This document shows positions 6,232-14,174 of a stretch of 15,210 nt of DNA, one piece after another (position 1 is the stretch's first letter; the number at the start of each line of letters is the position of its first letter). The DNA lies in NCBI GenBank assembly GCA_044868295.1, contig JBIOWF010000270.1, forward strand, positions 1 through 15,210. Direction: 5' to 3'. The stretch is from JBIOWF01 sp044868295 (GTDB taxonomy: Bacteria > Actinomycetota > Actinomycetes > Streptosporangiales > Streptosporangiaceae). Both the position numbers and the translations under genes were made by a program. The notes below the pieces were generated by a model. It did not search any database, had not been told where the DNA came from, and saw nothing but the letters and a program-made list of their open reading frames with translations.

Positions 6232-8018
6232 TCGTCATGACGTGCACCCCTGGCTCCCCGCTACGACACCTCGTCAGCGGCACGCCTCGGCGGATGGCCG
6301 CCGCCAGAGCCGTCATAGCTGCCGGAGCGGCCATCGGCTCCGGCGACGAACGGCGGGGTTGCCGCCCTGCCGCTCGGTCGCGGACGGCAGGTCGGCTCTG
6401 CGCAGTGGCAATAGTCGTTGCCGCTACCGCGCTGGTGCTTGCCGCGCCTGCCGCATGGGCGAATCCCACTCCAGAACCGTCGCCGTCGCCGTCGCCGTCC
6501 TCGTCCGGCGATCTGCCGTGGATCTCCACGCCTGGCGGTCCGGGGATCGAGATCGGTCTGGGCGGCTGGATCGCCGGGCAGATCAATCACTGGTTCGCCG
6601 ACCTGGTCGCGCTGGCGATCAAACCGCTGCTGGACGCGCTCGCCGTCACCCTGCTCGCCACCCCCAGCGTGGAGGGCCAGGCCCGGATACAGGACCTGTG
6701 GCAGGCCACCACGGTCCTCGCGAACGGCGCCTGCGCCGTCCTGTTCATCGCCGCCGGGGTGCTGGTGATAGGGCACGAGACCATCCAGACCCGGTACGCC
6801 GTGAAGGAGATCGCCCCACGCCTGGTGGTGGCGTTCCTGGCCGCCAACTTCAGCTTCTTCATCACCGCCAAGGCCATCACGCTGGCCAACGGCGTCTCCC
6901 AGGCGCTGCTGGGGCAGGGCTTCAACGCCAGGCGGGCCGCGAACGCGATCCGCTTCCTGATCGTCCCGCCCGGCAATCGCCAGATCTTCTACACGCTGCT
7001 CGCGCTGGTCGCGGTCATCCTGCTGGTCCTGCTGCTGATCACGTTCGTGTTCCGGGTGGCCATGACGACCCTGCTGGTCGTAGCCGCACCGCTCGCGCTG
7101 GCCTGCCTCGCGCTGCCGCAGACCGACGGGCTGGCCCGGCTGTGGTGGCGCGGCTTCTCCGGGCTGCTGATCATCCAGGTCGCGCAGTCCCTCACCCTGG
7201 TCACCGCGGTGCGGATCTTCTTCAACCAGGACGGCCGTGAGGCCGTTGGTCTGTTCGGGACCGGTCAGCTGTACAACCTGCTGCTCGCGCTGGTGCTGCT
7301 GATCATCTTGGTGCGGATCCCCGGCTGGGTCTCCCGGGCGGTGTTCGCCTCCCAGGGGGGGCGCGGCTCGGCCATCGGCCGGATCTTCAAGTACGCCATC
7401 GCGTACAAGCTCACCGCTCCCGTCCTGAACGCGCTGCACCTAGGCAGGGGCGGGGGCGGCCGGAGAGCGGTTGCCGGAGCGGCAAGGACCGCCGGAATGA
7501 AAGCGCTGGCGGGCAAGGTCATCGGCAGCGCGGCGGGCGGTCCGGCAGGCACCGCCATCGCCACCGCCGCCTCGGCGGCCCGCACCGGAATCGGCCCGGC
7601 AAAGCACGCCCCGGTCGTGGCACGACGGCCGATCCGGGCTACGGACTGGGAAGCCGCCCCGGCAAAGCACGCGCCCTCCGCGCCGGCGGTGGCCGGAAAG
7701 TACAGGCAGCCATCACGCCCCCAGCCGCCGATCAAACCCACCACACCCGTTTACGGGTACCCGCGCGAGTCGTACTACGCCAACGGCCCCGCGGGACTGG
7801 CCCAGATGGACCGGCTGAAGAACCAGGGCACCGGCTCGTCCTCAAGACGCTCCATCCCGGAGCCGCCCGCCCCGCAGCGGCGGGTCACTCCGATCGTTGC
7901 CCCCGACGCTCCCACGCCGGGCTCCCCGAACTGGCCCGAAAACCCGGGCCAGAGCCCACCCCCATCCGGTACGGCACGCCGCCGTAACCGCAAGCCGCGC
8001 GGAGGTGGCGGGAAATGA
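6228..8018 (+). CDS. VirB6/TrbL-type polytopic membrane protein of the conjugation channel
   Basis: The 596-residue protein starts with GTG 6228, overlapping the preceding stop (GTGA); an ATG at 6237 is a close alternative. A signal-like hydrophobic segment (57-77) ends in AWA at 76-78, followed by a short Pro/Ser repeat (79-93). Hydrophobic segments follow near 122-145, 165-182, 198-222, 253-275, 277-297, 310-332 and 347-363. This is the pattern of VirB6/TrbL-like channel subunits, which form the inner-membrane pore of type IV secretion systems. After ~405 the tail is hydrophilic, rich in Gly, Ala, Pro and Arg, and ends in a basic run; it could contact the ATPases in the cytoplasm. The order pilin, VirB6-like, PrgI, VirB4 supports the assignment. 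Sequence likeness within this family is weak, so the name rests on topology and context. Confidence 0.85.
   Translation: MIVMTCTPGSPLRHLVSGTPRRMAAARAVIAAGAAIGSGDERRGCRPAARSRTAGRLCAVAIVVAATALVLAAPAAWANPTPEPSPSPSPSSSGDLPWISTPGGPGIEIGLGGWIAGQINHWFADLVALAIKPLLDALAVTLLATPSVEGQARIQDLWQATTVLANGACAVLFIAAGVLVIGHETIQTRYAVKEIAPRLVVAFLAANFSFFITAKAITLANGVSQALLGQGFNARRAANAIRFLIVPPGNRQIFYTLLALVAVILLVLLLITFVFRVAMTTLLVVAAPLALACLALPQTDGLARLWWRGFSGLLIIQVAQSLTLVTAVRIFFNQDGREAVGLFGTGQLYNLLLALVLLIILVRIPGWVSRAVFASQGGRGSAIGRIFKYAIAYKLTAPVLNALHLGRGGGGRRAVAGAARTAGMKALAGKVIGSAAGGPAGTAIATAASAARTGIGPAKHAPVVARRPIRATDWEAAPAKHAPSAPAVAGKYRQPSRPQPPIKPTTPVYGYPRESYYANGPAGLAQMDRLKNQGTGSSSRRSIPEPPAPQRRVTPIVAPDAPTPGSPNWPENPGQSPPPSGTARRRNRKPRGGGGK
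7595..7672 (+). repeat. 15-bp direct repeat in the TrbL-like tail
   Basis: CCCGGCAAAGCACGC occurs at 7595-7609 and 7658-7672. The copies are 63 nt apart and in frame, each encoding PAKHAP in the hydrophilic tail. It looks like a small internal duplication in a disordered region. Confidence 0.7.
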
Positions 8019-8953
8019 CCTGGGTCGAACCGGTACGGATACCCGCCGACGTCGAGCAGGAGGACAAGATCCTCGGCGGGTTCACCGCCCGACAGCTCGC
8101 GATCCTGGGTGGGGTTGGCGGCTTAATCTACGGCTGTTACATGGCCGTCGGGCAGCGCGTCCCCCTCGCGGCGTTCGCGGCCGTCGCCCTGCCCCTCGCG
8201 GTGACCGGGATCCTGTTGGCGATCGGTCGGCACGACGGGATCAGCCTGGACCGCTACGCGATCGCGGCGATCCGCCACCGGCGGTCTCCGAAGCACCTCG
8301 TCTCCGCTCCCGGCGACGTCCTCTCCTCTCCCACCTGGATCTCCGTCGACCCCGGGCCGCTCCCCGCACCGCTCAAGCTCCCGGCACGGGGAGTGGCGGG
8401 CGACGGCCTGATCGATCTCGGGCCCGACGGTGTGGCGGCCGTCGCGGAGGTCTCCACGGTCAGCTTCGCTCTGCGCACACCCGATGAGCAGGACGAGCTG
8501 GTCGCGGTGTTCGGGCGGTGGCTCAACTCGCTGTCCGGTCCGGTCCAGATCCTGGTCCGCGCGGAACGCGTGGACCTGTCCGAGACCGTCGCCGACCTCC
8601 ACCGAAGCGCCCCGCAGCTCCCGCACCCGGCGCTCGCTCACGCAGCACGTGAGCACGCCGACTTCCTCGCCGACCTAAGCGCCCGGCACGACCTGCTGCG
8701 CCGCCAAGTTCTTCTTGTCATCCGCGAGCCCACCGCCGGATCCCATGGCCGTCCGGCAGCCGCCGCCCGCGCCCTGCGCCGCCTGGACGAGGCGTCCCGA
8801 GTGCTTGGCGCCTGCGGCCTGACAGTACGACTTCTGGACACCCATGCGCTCACCGGGCTGTTGCTGTCCTGCTTCGACCCCGCCAGACCCGCACTTGCGC
8901 AGGGCGAGCTCGCCACGCCCGCCGAGGTCGTGACCCGTGGAGGCCACTGGTGA
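8015..8953 (+). CDS. PrgI-type membrane protein with a VirB4 N-lobe-like domain
   Basis: This 312-residue protein begins with ATG 8015, overlapping the previous stop as ATGA; GGAGG at 8001-8005 is its ribosome site. Residues 1-90 match PrgI/VirB3-like proteins: RIPADVEQEDKILGGFTARQ (8-27), two hydrophobic segments (~26-44 and ~51-71), then a basic stretch. PrgI proteins sit in the membrane beside VirB4 in Gram-positive conjugation systems. Residues ~130-290 add a soluble domain (FALRTPDEQDELVAVFGRWL at 151-170, PVQILVRAERVDL at 176-188, HADFLADLSARHDLLRRQVLLVIRE at 214-238). Its layout resembles the first part of VirB4/TraC N-terminal domains, with their fL-sl..piQilv pattern. The next protein begins where that domain would continue, so VirB4 may be split here over two genes. 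PrgI is confident; the second domain is inferred from pattern. Confidence 0.82.
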   Translation: MTWVEPVRIPADVEQEDKILGGFTARQLAILGGVGGLIYGCYMAVGQRVPLAAFAAVALPLAVTGILLAIGRHDGISLDRYAIAAIRHRRSPKHLVSAPGDVLSSPTWISVDPGPLPAPLKLPARGVAGDGLIDLGPDGVAAVAEVSTVSFALRTPDEQDELVAVFGRWLNSLSGPVQILVRAERVDLSETVADLHRSAPQLPHPALAHAAREHADFLADLSARHDLLRRQVLLVIREPTAGSHGRPAAAARALRRLDEASRVLGACGLTVRLLDTHALTGLLLSCFDPARPALAQGELATPAEVVTRGGHW

Positions 8954-8995
8954 AATCCGCCCTGCCTCGCACAGCTCCCGCCGCCGACCAGGAAC

Positions 8996-8999
8996 GAGG
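8996..8999 (+). promoter_or_regulatory. Ribosome binding site choosing ATG 9006
   Basis: GAGG at 8996-8999 lies 6 nt before ATG 9006 and supports that start over the in-frame GTG at 8937, which lies inside the preceding gene. Confidence 0.6.
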
Positions 9000-9005
9000 C
9001 CCCCG

Positions 9006-10760
9006 ATGAGGCTCCGCCTGCCGCGCCGTACGGCTCCCGCGTCCACGGGACTCGGACCGGACGCGATCGAAGTCCAGCCCCGGCAGCTCCAGATGGGCGA
9101 CAGCGCCTGCGCCACGCTCGCGATCACGGGCTTTCCGCGTGAGGTCGCGCCCGGCTGGTTGGAACCGCTGCTCAGCTATCCCGGCCGGTTGGACGTCTCG
9201 GTCCACGTCGAGCCGGTGCCGTCACTGGTCGCCTCCGACCGGCTGCGCAAGCAGCTCGCCCGGCTGGAGTCAGGCCTGCGCAACGACCAGCAGCACGGGC
9301 GACTACTGGACCCGGGCGCGGAGGCCGCAGCCGAGGACGCGCAGGATTTGGCATCCCGGATCGCGCGGGGCCAGGCCAAGCTGTTCCGCGCCTCGATCTA
9401 CCTCACCGTCCACGCCACAGGCGCCGAGGAACTGGACGCCGCCTGCGCACAGGTGCGGGCGCTCGCGGCGTCGCTCCTGCTGGACGCCCGCCAGGTCACC
9501 TTCCGGCAGCTGCAGGGCTGGGTGTCGAGTCTGCCGTTCGCCTTCGACAACCTGTCGATGCGGCGCACGTTCGACACTCCGGCGCTCGCCGCCGCGTTCC
9601 CGTTCACCTCGCCCGACCTGACCACCGACCTCGGACCGACCGCCGTGCTCTACGGGGCGAACCTGTCCAGCGCCTCCCTGGTCGCCTGGGACCGATACGC
9701 GCAGGACAACCACAACTCGGTGATCCTCGCCAGGTCCGGCAGCGGGAAGTCCTACCTGGCCAAACTGGAAGCGCTGCGCTCGCTCTACGCCGGGGTCGAG
9801 GTCGCCGTCATCGACCCGGAGGACGAGTACGCCCGCCTCGCCGCAGCGGTCGGCGGCGCCTACCTTCATCTCGGCGCGCCGAGAGTCCGGCTCAACCCCT
9901 TCGACCTGCCTCCGAAGGGGAGGAAAGACGGCGATCCGCTCACCGAGCGCGCGTTGTTCCTGCACACCCTGGTGACCGTCATGCTCGGCGAACCGCTGAG
10001 CAACGTGGGCAAGGCCACCCTCGATCGGGGCATCCTCGCCGCCTACCGGCAGGCCGGGATCACCCATGAACCGCGCACGTGGAACCGGCGGCCTCCGCAG
10101 ATGCGCGACCTTGCCGATGCCCTGGCCGACGATCCCGATCCGAGCGCCAGGGACCTCGCCGCCGCGCTCGCGCCGTACGTGACCGGAAGCCACCGCCACC
10201 TTTTCGACGGGCCGACCACCACCCGCCCCGACTCCCATCTGATCGTCTTCTCGCTCCGGGACCTTCCCGAGGAACTCAAAGCCGTTGGCACGCTGCTGAC
10301 CCTGGACGCGGTCTGGCGGCGGGTCTCGGACCCGCGTGACAGGCGTCCCAGGCTGGTCGTGGTCGACGAGGCATGGCTGCTGATGCGCGATCCGGAAGGC
10401 GCCAAGTTCCTGCTCCGCATGTCCAAGGCCGCCCGCAAGCACTGGGCCGGCCTGTCCGTGGTCACCCAGGACGCCGCCGACCTGCTGTCGTCCGACATCG
10501 GCCAAGCGGTGATCGCCAACTCCACCACCCAGATCCTGCTCCGGCAGGCACCCCAGGCGATCGAGAGGGTCGCCGAAGCCTTCCGCCTCTCCGACGGGGA
10601 ACGCCAGCTCCTCCTGTCCGCGGAACGAGGCATGGGCCTGCTCGCCGCCGGACAGCAGCGGGTCGCCTTTCAAGTGATCAGCAGCCCTTCGGAGCACGCG
10701 GCGGTCACGTCCTCACCCCAGGAGCTCGTGGACCTCGACTACGAGGAGGCCGACCTTTGA
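9006..10760 (+). CDS. VirB4-like type IV secretion ATPase
   Basis: From ATG 9006 the product is 584 residues. It is a VirB4/TraC/TrbE-type motor that powers assembly of the channel and substrate passage on the cytoplasmic side. Residues ~20-190 resemble the later part of the VirB4 N-terminal domain (LAITGFPREVAPGWLEPLL at 38-56). The Walker A motif is ARSGSGKS (242-249, Lys248), with Ala-Arg where most relatives have Gly-x. Strand VAVIDPEDEY (266-275) follows, as is usual in VirB4. Walker B is LVVVDEAWLLM (450-460), and VTQDAADLL (486-494) is the following motif. The C-terminus (AFRLSDGERQLL at 525-536) is typical of the family. The protein is shorter than many VirB4s because part of its N-terminal domain seems to sit in the upstream PrgI protein. 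A 52-bp gap separates it from that gene. Confidence 0.92.
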   Translation: MRLRLPRRTAPASTGLGPDAIEVQPRQLQMGDSACATLAITGFPREVAPGWLEPLLSYPGRLDVSVHVEPVPSLVASDRLRKQLARLESGLRNDQQHGRLLDPGAEAAAEDAQDLASRIARGQAKLFRASIYLTVHATGAEELDAACAQVRALAASLLLDARQVTFRQLQGWVSSLPFAFDNLSMRRTFDTPALAAAFPFTSPDLTTDLGPTAVLYGANLSSASLVAWDRYAQDNHNSVILARSGSGKSYLAKLEALRSLYAGVEVAVIDPEDEYARLAAAVGGAYLHLGAPRVRLNPFDLPPKGRKDGDPLTERALFLHTLVTVMLGEPLSNVGKATLDRGILAAYRQAGITHEPRTWNRRPPQMRDLADALADDPDPSARDLAAALAPYVTGSHRHLFDGPTTTRPDSHLIVFSLRDLPEELKAVGTLLTLDAVWRRVSDPRDRRPRLVVVDEAWLLMRDPEGAKFLLRMSKAARKHWAGLSVVTQDAADLLSSDIGQAVIANSTTQILLRQAPQAIERVAEAFRLSDGERQLLLSAERGMGLLAAGQQRVAFQVISSPSEHAAVTSSPQELVDLDYEEADL

Positions 10761-10850
10761 TCACCGTCCCACAGTCCGAACCTCCCTGCCCGAAGTCCCC
10801 CAGAACATCCCCATGCACCGCACTCCTGATCACCATCACCCGCTCCCGTC

Positions 10851-10857
10851 AAGGAGG
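10851..10857 (+). promoter_or_regulatory. Strong ribosome binding site choosing GTG 10867
   Basis: AAGGAGG at 10851-10857 lies 9 nt before GTG 10867. It marks that GTG as the start of the coupling-ATPase gene rather than the in-frame ATG at 10813, which has no such site. Confidence 0.75.
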
Positions 10858-10866
10858 CCATTCCTC

Positions 10867-13284
10867 GTGATCCACGACCTTTTCGACCGGCTGCTCATCG
10901 ACCCCGCGGCCGTCCTCGACCTGGCTCTCGCGTGGCCGGCAGCACACGTCTGGCAGGTGGCCGGCTGGCTGCTGGCGGCGGAGACCGTCACCGCTGCTCT
11001 GCGATTGGGGATCGCACGGCTTCGGAGACGGCGACTCGCTCACGGCGCGCGCTGGCTGGAGATCCTCGCCCCGCCCGTCGCGGACATGCCTGGAGCCGAG
11101 GCCCTGTGGGGCCACCTCATGGGGCTCCTGCATCCCGCATGGAAGAGGCTCCTGTTCGGCCAGCCGCACCTCGCGCTGGAATACCTGTTCGGCACCGACG
11201 GCGTGCGCATCCGCCTGTGGGTGCCTGGGGTTGTTCCCCTGCACCTGGTGGAGCACGCGATCGAGGCCGCTTGGCCGTCCGCGCGTACCGCCGTCGTCGA
11301 AGCTGCTCCGCCTGTCCCGCTGACCGGGCAGGCCACCGGCGGGCAGTTCATCCTCGCGCGCAGCGAGCGGCTCCCGATCAGGCACGATCACGACACCGAC
11401 CCGCTCCGCGCCCTGGTCGGGGCGGCGGTCGGGATGCCGATCTGGCAGCACGCCGCCGTGCAGATCCTCGCCCGGCCTGCCACCGGACGCCGCCTCTCCC
11501 TGACCACCCCGGGATTGGTACGGCCGGCGCGCGCCGCACTGGATCTCCTCACCCCAGGACCGCTCCACCCGCGACTCCATCCTCATCACCTGCGCGACCA
11601 TGGCCAGGATCGGGCGGCGCGGCTGGAGGAGTCTGCACAGGCACGGGCGATCCGCGACAAGGCCCACCACCCGCGCTACGAGGTGCTGGTCCGCTATGCC
11701 GTACAGGCCGATGAGGCCGTGTTCGCCGACCACCGGCTCATCGAGAGCGCGCTGGCCGTACGGCGAAACGCGAACAAGGGCCGCGCGCACGCGATCGCCT
11801 CGGCGTTCGCGCTCTACAGCGGGCACAACCGGCTGGAGCGGCATCGCCTCTTCGCACCCGCGTCCAGGCTCGCGGGGCGGTGGTTCGGGCGCGGTTTTCT
11901 GCTGTCGGTGCCGGAACTGGCCGCACTCGCCCACCTGCCGTTGGACACCGCCGTGCCCGGGCTCACCCGGGCCGGAGCCAACAGCGTGCCGCCGTCACCG
12001 GCGATCGCCCGCGGGGGATCTCATGTGAAGATCCTCGGCTTCTCCGACGCCGGGCAGCAGCGACCGGTGGCGCTGCGTGTGGTCGACTCCTGCCACCACG
12101 TTCACGTCCTCGGACCGAACGGCACCGGCAAGAGCACCCTCCTGGCCCAGATGATCCTCTCCGACATCCAGGCGGGTCGCGGCACCGTGGTCATCGAGGC
12201 CAAGGGCGACCTCGTCCGCGACCTGCTGGGGCTGCTGCCCGTGGACGTGGCCGACAGGGTCGTGCTGATCGACCCCGACGACCGCCATCCGTCCCCGTCG
12301 CTCAACGCGCTGGGCGGCGGCGACGTCGACATGACGGTGGACAACCTGGTCGGCATCTTCCACAAGATCTACGCGGACTACTGGGGGCCACGCACCGACG
12401 ACATCCTGCGCGGCTGCGCGCTCACCCTGGCCAGGACCGGCGGCACCCTGGCCGGCATCCCCGAGCTGCTCACCGACCCCGTCCACCGGCGGCGGCTTAC
12501 TGCATCGGTGCAGGACCCGGTGCTGCGCGGCTTCTGGACCTGGTACGACAGCCTGTCGGAGCAGGCACAGGCCAACGTCACCGCGCCGATCATGAACAAG
12601 TTGCGGGCGTTCCTGCTCCGGCCTTTCGTCCGTGACGTCCTCGGCTCCACCACGTCCACCTTCGACCTGAACGACGTCCTGGACGGCGGGATCCTGCTCG
12701 TCCGGCTGCCCAAGGGAGTGCTCGGCGACGACACGGCCCGCCTGCTCGGCTCGGTGATCCTTGCCCAGGTCTGGCAGGCCGCCGCCCGCCGGGCCAAGCT
12801 CGGCCGCGCCCGCAACCACTCGGCCCTGTACGTGGACGAGTGCCACAACTTCCTCACCCTGCCGCACGCGCTGTCGGACATGCTCGCCGAGGCCCGCGCT
12901 TACCGGATGTCGCTGGTCCTCGCCCACCAGCACCTCGCGCAACTGCCCCGCGACCTGCGCCAGGCGGTCTCCTCCGACGCCCGCAACAAGGTCTATTTCT
13001 CGCTGTCGCCGGAGGACTCCCGCGAGGTCGAACGCCACTTCACGCCTTATCTGAAGGCTCATGATCTGGCCAACCTCGACGCCTTCCAGGCCGCCGCCCG
13101 CCTGGTCGTCCGATCAGCCGAGGCGCCGCCCTTCACTCTACGCACCCGCCCGTTGCCCGAACCCTCATCCGACGTGGCCCGGCAGATCCGGGCCGCCGCT
13201 TCTCAGGCGTACGGCCGTAGGGCCGCAGCCTCCGCCCCCAAGCCGGAAGACCCCCGGCTCTCATCCCAAGGAGATGCACGATGA
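10867..13284 (+). CDS. VirD4/TraD-like coupling ATPase with a large N-terminal domain
   Basis: From GTG 10867 the protein is 805 residues. The C-terminal half (~385-765) is a hexameric DNA-translocase-type ATPase: Walker A LGPNGTGKSTLL (415-426), an IEAKGDL strand-loop (443-449), LIDPDDRHPSPSLNAL (467-482), Walker B ALYVDECHNFL (653-663) and the LVLAHQHLAQL sensor (683-693). This is the pattern of the type IV coupling/DNA-binding family that delivers the DNA-relaxase complex to the channel. Near the N-terminus one hydrophobic stretch (~27-50) followed by RLRRRR could anchor it in the membrane. Residues ~55-380 form a large extra region, including EILAPPVADMPGAEALWGHL (65-84), not found in classical VirD4; similar regions occur before HerA-like ATPases, which is my inference. 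The gene lies 106 bp after the VirB4-like gene and its stop overlaps the next start (ATGA). Confidence 0.9.
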   Translation: MIHDLFDRLLIDPAAVLDLALAWPAAHVWQVAGWLLAAETVTAALRLGIARLRRRRLAHGARWLEILAPPVADMPGAEALWGHLMGLLHPAWKRLLFGQPHLALEYLFGTDGVRIRLWVPGVVPLHLVEHAIEAAWPSARTAVVEAAPPVPLTGQATGGQFILARSERLPIRHDHDTDPLRALVGAAVGMPIWQHAAVQILARPATGRRLSLTTPGLVRPARAALDLLTPGPLHPRLHPHHLRDHGQDRAARLEESAQARAIRDKAHHPRYEVLVRYAVQADEAVFADHRLIESALAVRRNANKGRAHAIASAFALYSGHNRLERHRLFAPASRLAGRWFGRGFLLSVPELAALAHLPLDTAVPGLTRAGANSVPPSPAIARGGSHVKILGFSDAGQQRPVALRVVDSCHHVHVLGPNGTGKSTLLAQMILSDIQAGRGTVVIEAKGDLVRDLLGLLPVDVADRVVLIDPDDRHPSPSLNALGGGDVDMTVDNLVGIFHKIYADYWGPRTDDILRGCALTLARTGGTLAGIPELLTDPVHRRRLTASVQDPVLRGFWTWYDSLSEQAQANVTAPIMNKLRAFLLRPFVRDVLGSTTSTFDLNDVLDGGILLVRLPKGVLGDDTARLLGSVILAQVWQAAARRAKLGRARNHSALYVDECHNFLTLPHALSDMLAEARAYRMSLVLAHQHLAQLPRDLRQAVSSDARNKVYFSLSPEDSREVERHFTPYLKAHDLANLDAFQAAARLVVRSAEAPPFTLRTRPLPEPSSDVARQIRAAASQAYGRRAAASAPKPEDPRLSSQGDAR

Positions 13285-14174
13285 CCCAGCCCCGCTTCAC
13301 CCCCGCCGTGCTGGCCTCGCTCGCCGTACGGCTCACGCCGCGCGATCGCAAGGTTCTGCGAGCCGTGTGGGAACACCGGGTGTTGACCTCACCCCAGATC
13401 ACCCAGTTGTTCTTCGAGAGCGACGCCGCTACCCGCAAGCGGCTGCTGATCCTGCACCACATGGGCGTGCTGGAGCGGTTTCGCCCCAACCGGCCGATCG
13501 GCTCCGGGGCGGCGCCCTACCACTACGTCCTGGGCGCGGCCGGAGCCGCCGTGCTCGCCTCCGAGGAGGGCATCGAGTTCGCCGCGCTCGGCTACCGCCG
13601 CGACCGCGCCCTGGGAGTCGCCCACAACCAACGGCTCACCCACACCGTCGGCGTGAACGACTTCTACGCCGACCTGACCGGGTTCGCCCGCCGCCAGGAG
13701 AACGCGCGGCTCGTGACCTGGTGGCCCGAACACCGCTGCACTGCCCTGTGGGGCGAAGCCGCCCGGCCCGACGGGTACGGCCGCTGGTCCGAAGACGGCC
13801 ACACCCTGGACTTCTTCCTCGAATTCGACACCGGCACCGAACCCCTCGCCCGGGTGGCCGCCAAGCTCGGCGGCTACGCCGCCCTGGCCCGGAGCAGCAC
13901 GATCGTCACGCCGGTGCTGTTCTTCGTGCACAGCGGGCGCCGCGAGGCCAACCTGCGGACCTGCCTGCAGGCCCACAAGGCCATCGACTTCGTCCCCATC
14001 GCCACCGCGTCCCGCTCCTCGCTCGCCGGATCCCTCGACGACGGACCGGCGGGCGAACTGTGGCTTCCCCTCGACACCAGGACTCCCCGGCTGCGCCTGT
14101 CCTGGCTGGCCCTGCACTGGCCGCACCTCGGACGGCGCGACATCTCGGAACCCCCGGAAGGGGAGGTCCGATGA
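13281..14174 (+). CDS. Replication-relaxation family protein
   Basis: This 297-residue protein starts with ATG 13281, with AAGGAG (13268-13273) 7 nt upstream and a 4-nt ATGA overlap with the coupling-ATPase gene. Residues ~17-75 form a winged helix: LTPRDRKVLRAVWEHRVLTS, ITQLFF, and the recognition part ATRKRLLILHHMGVLERF. A GSGAAPYHYVLGAAGAAVLA wing-like segment follows at ~75-95. The rest (HNQRLTHTVGVNDFYADL near 115-132; a DFFLEFDTGTEPL acidic strand near 176-188; VTPVLFFV near 212-219) matches the replication-relaxation family of actinobacterial plasmids and conjugative elements. The family is thought to act in plasmid DNA processing or control, but its biochemistry is not known to me. 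The conserved acidic strand recalls nuclease-type folds; that is speculation. It is soluble, and its place in the operon argues for a role at the origin or in regulation. Confidence 0.88.
   Translation: MTQPRFTPAVLASLAVRLTPRDRKVLRAVWEHRVLTSPQITQLFFESDAATRKRLLILHHMGVLERFRPNRPIGSGAAPYHYVLGAAGAAVLASEEGIEFAALGYRRDRALGVAHNQRLTHTVGVNDFYADLTGFARRQENARLVTWWPEHRCTALWGEAARPDGYGRWSEDGHTLDFFLEFDTGTEPLARVAAKLGGYAALARSSTIVTPVLFFVHSGRREANLRTCLQAHKAIDFVPIATASRSSLAGSLDDGPAGELWLPLDTRTPRLRLSWLALHWPHLGRRDISEPPEGEVR

Noticed and set aside
6261..7439. Minus-strand frame (392 codons) opposite the TrbL-like gene
   Set aside because: Gln/Gly/Asp-rich shadow of Leu/Ala/Val codons; no domain and no start signal.
8937..9005. 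Earlier GTG start for the VirB4-like gene
   Set aside because: Lies within the end of the PrgI gene and the added residues look non-coding; ATG 9006 has GAGG 6 nt upstream.
9303..10697. Long minus-strand frame (464 codons) opposite the VirB4-like gene
   Set aside because: Composition of a shadow frame of a high-G+C gene (Gly/Arg/Glu/Val rich, no motifs); the plus strand has Walker motifs and a ribosome site.
11995..13062. Long minus-strand frame (355 codons) opposite the coupling ATPase
   Set aside because: Shadow frame; the plus strand carries Walker A, Walker B and family motifs over the same span.
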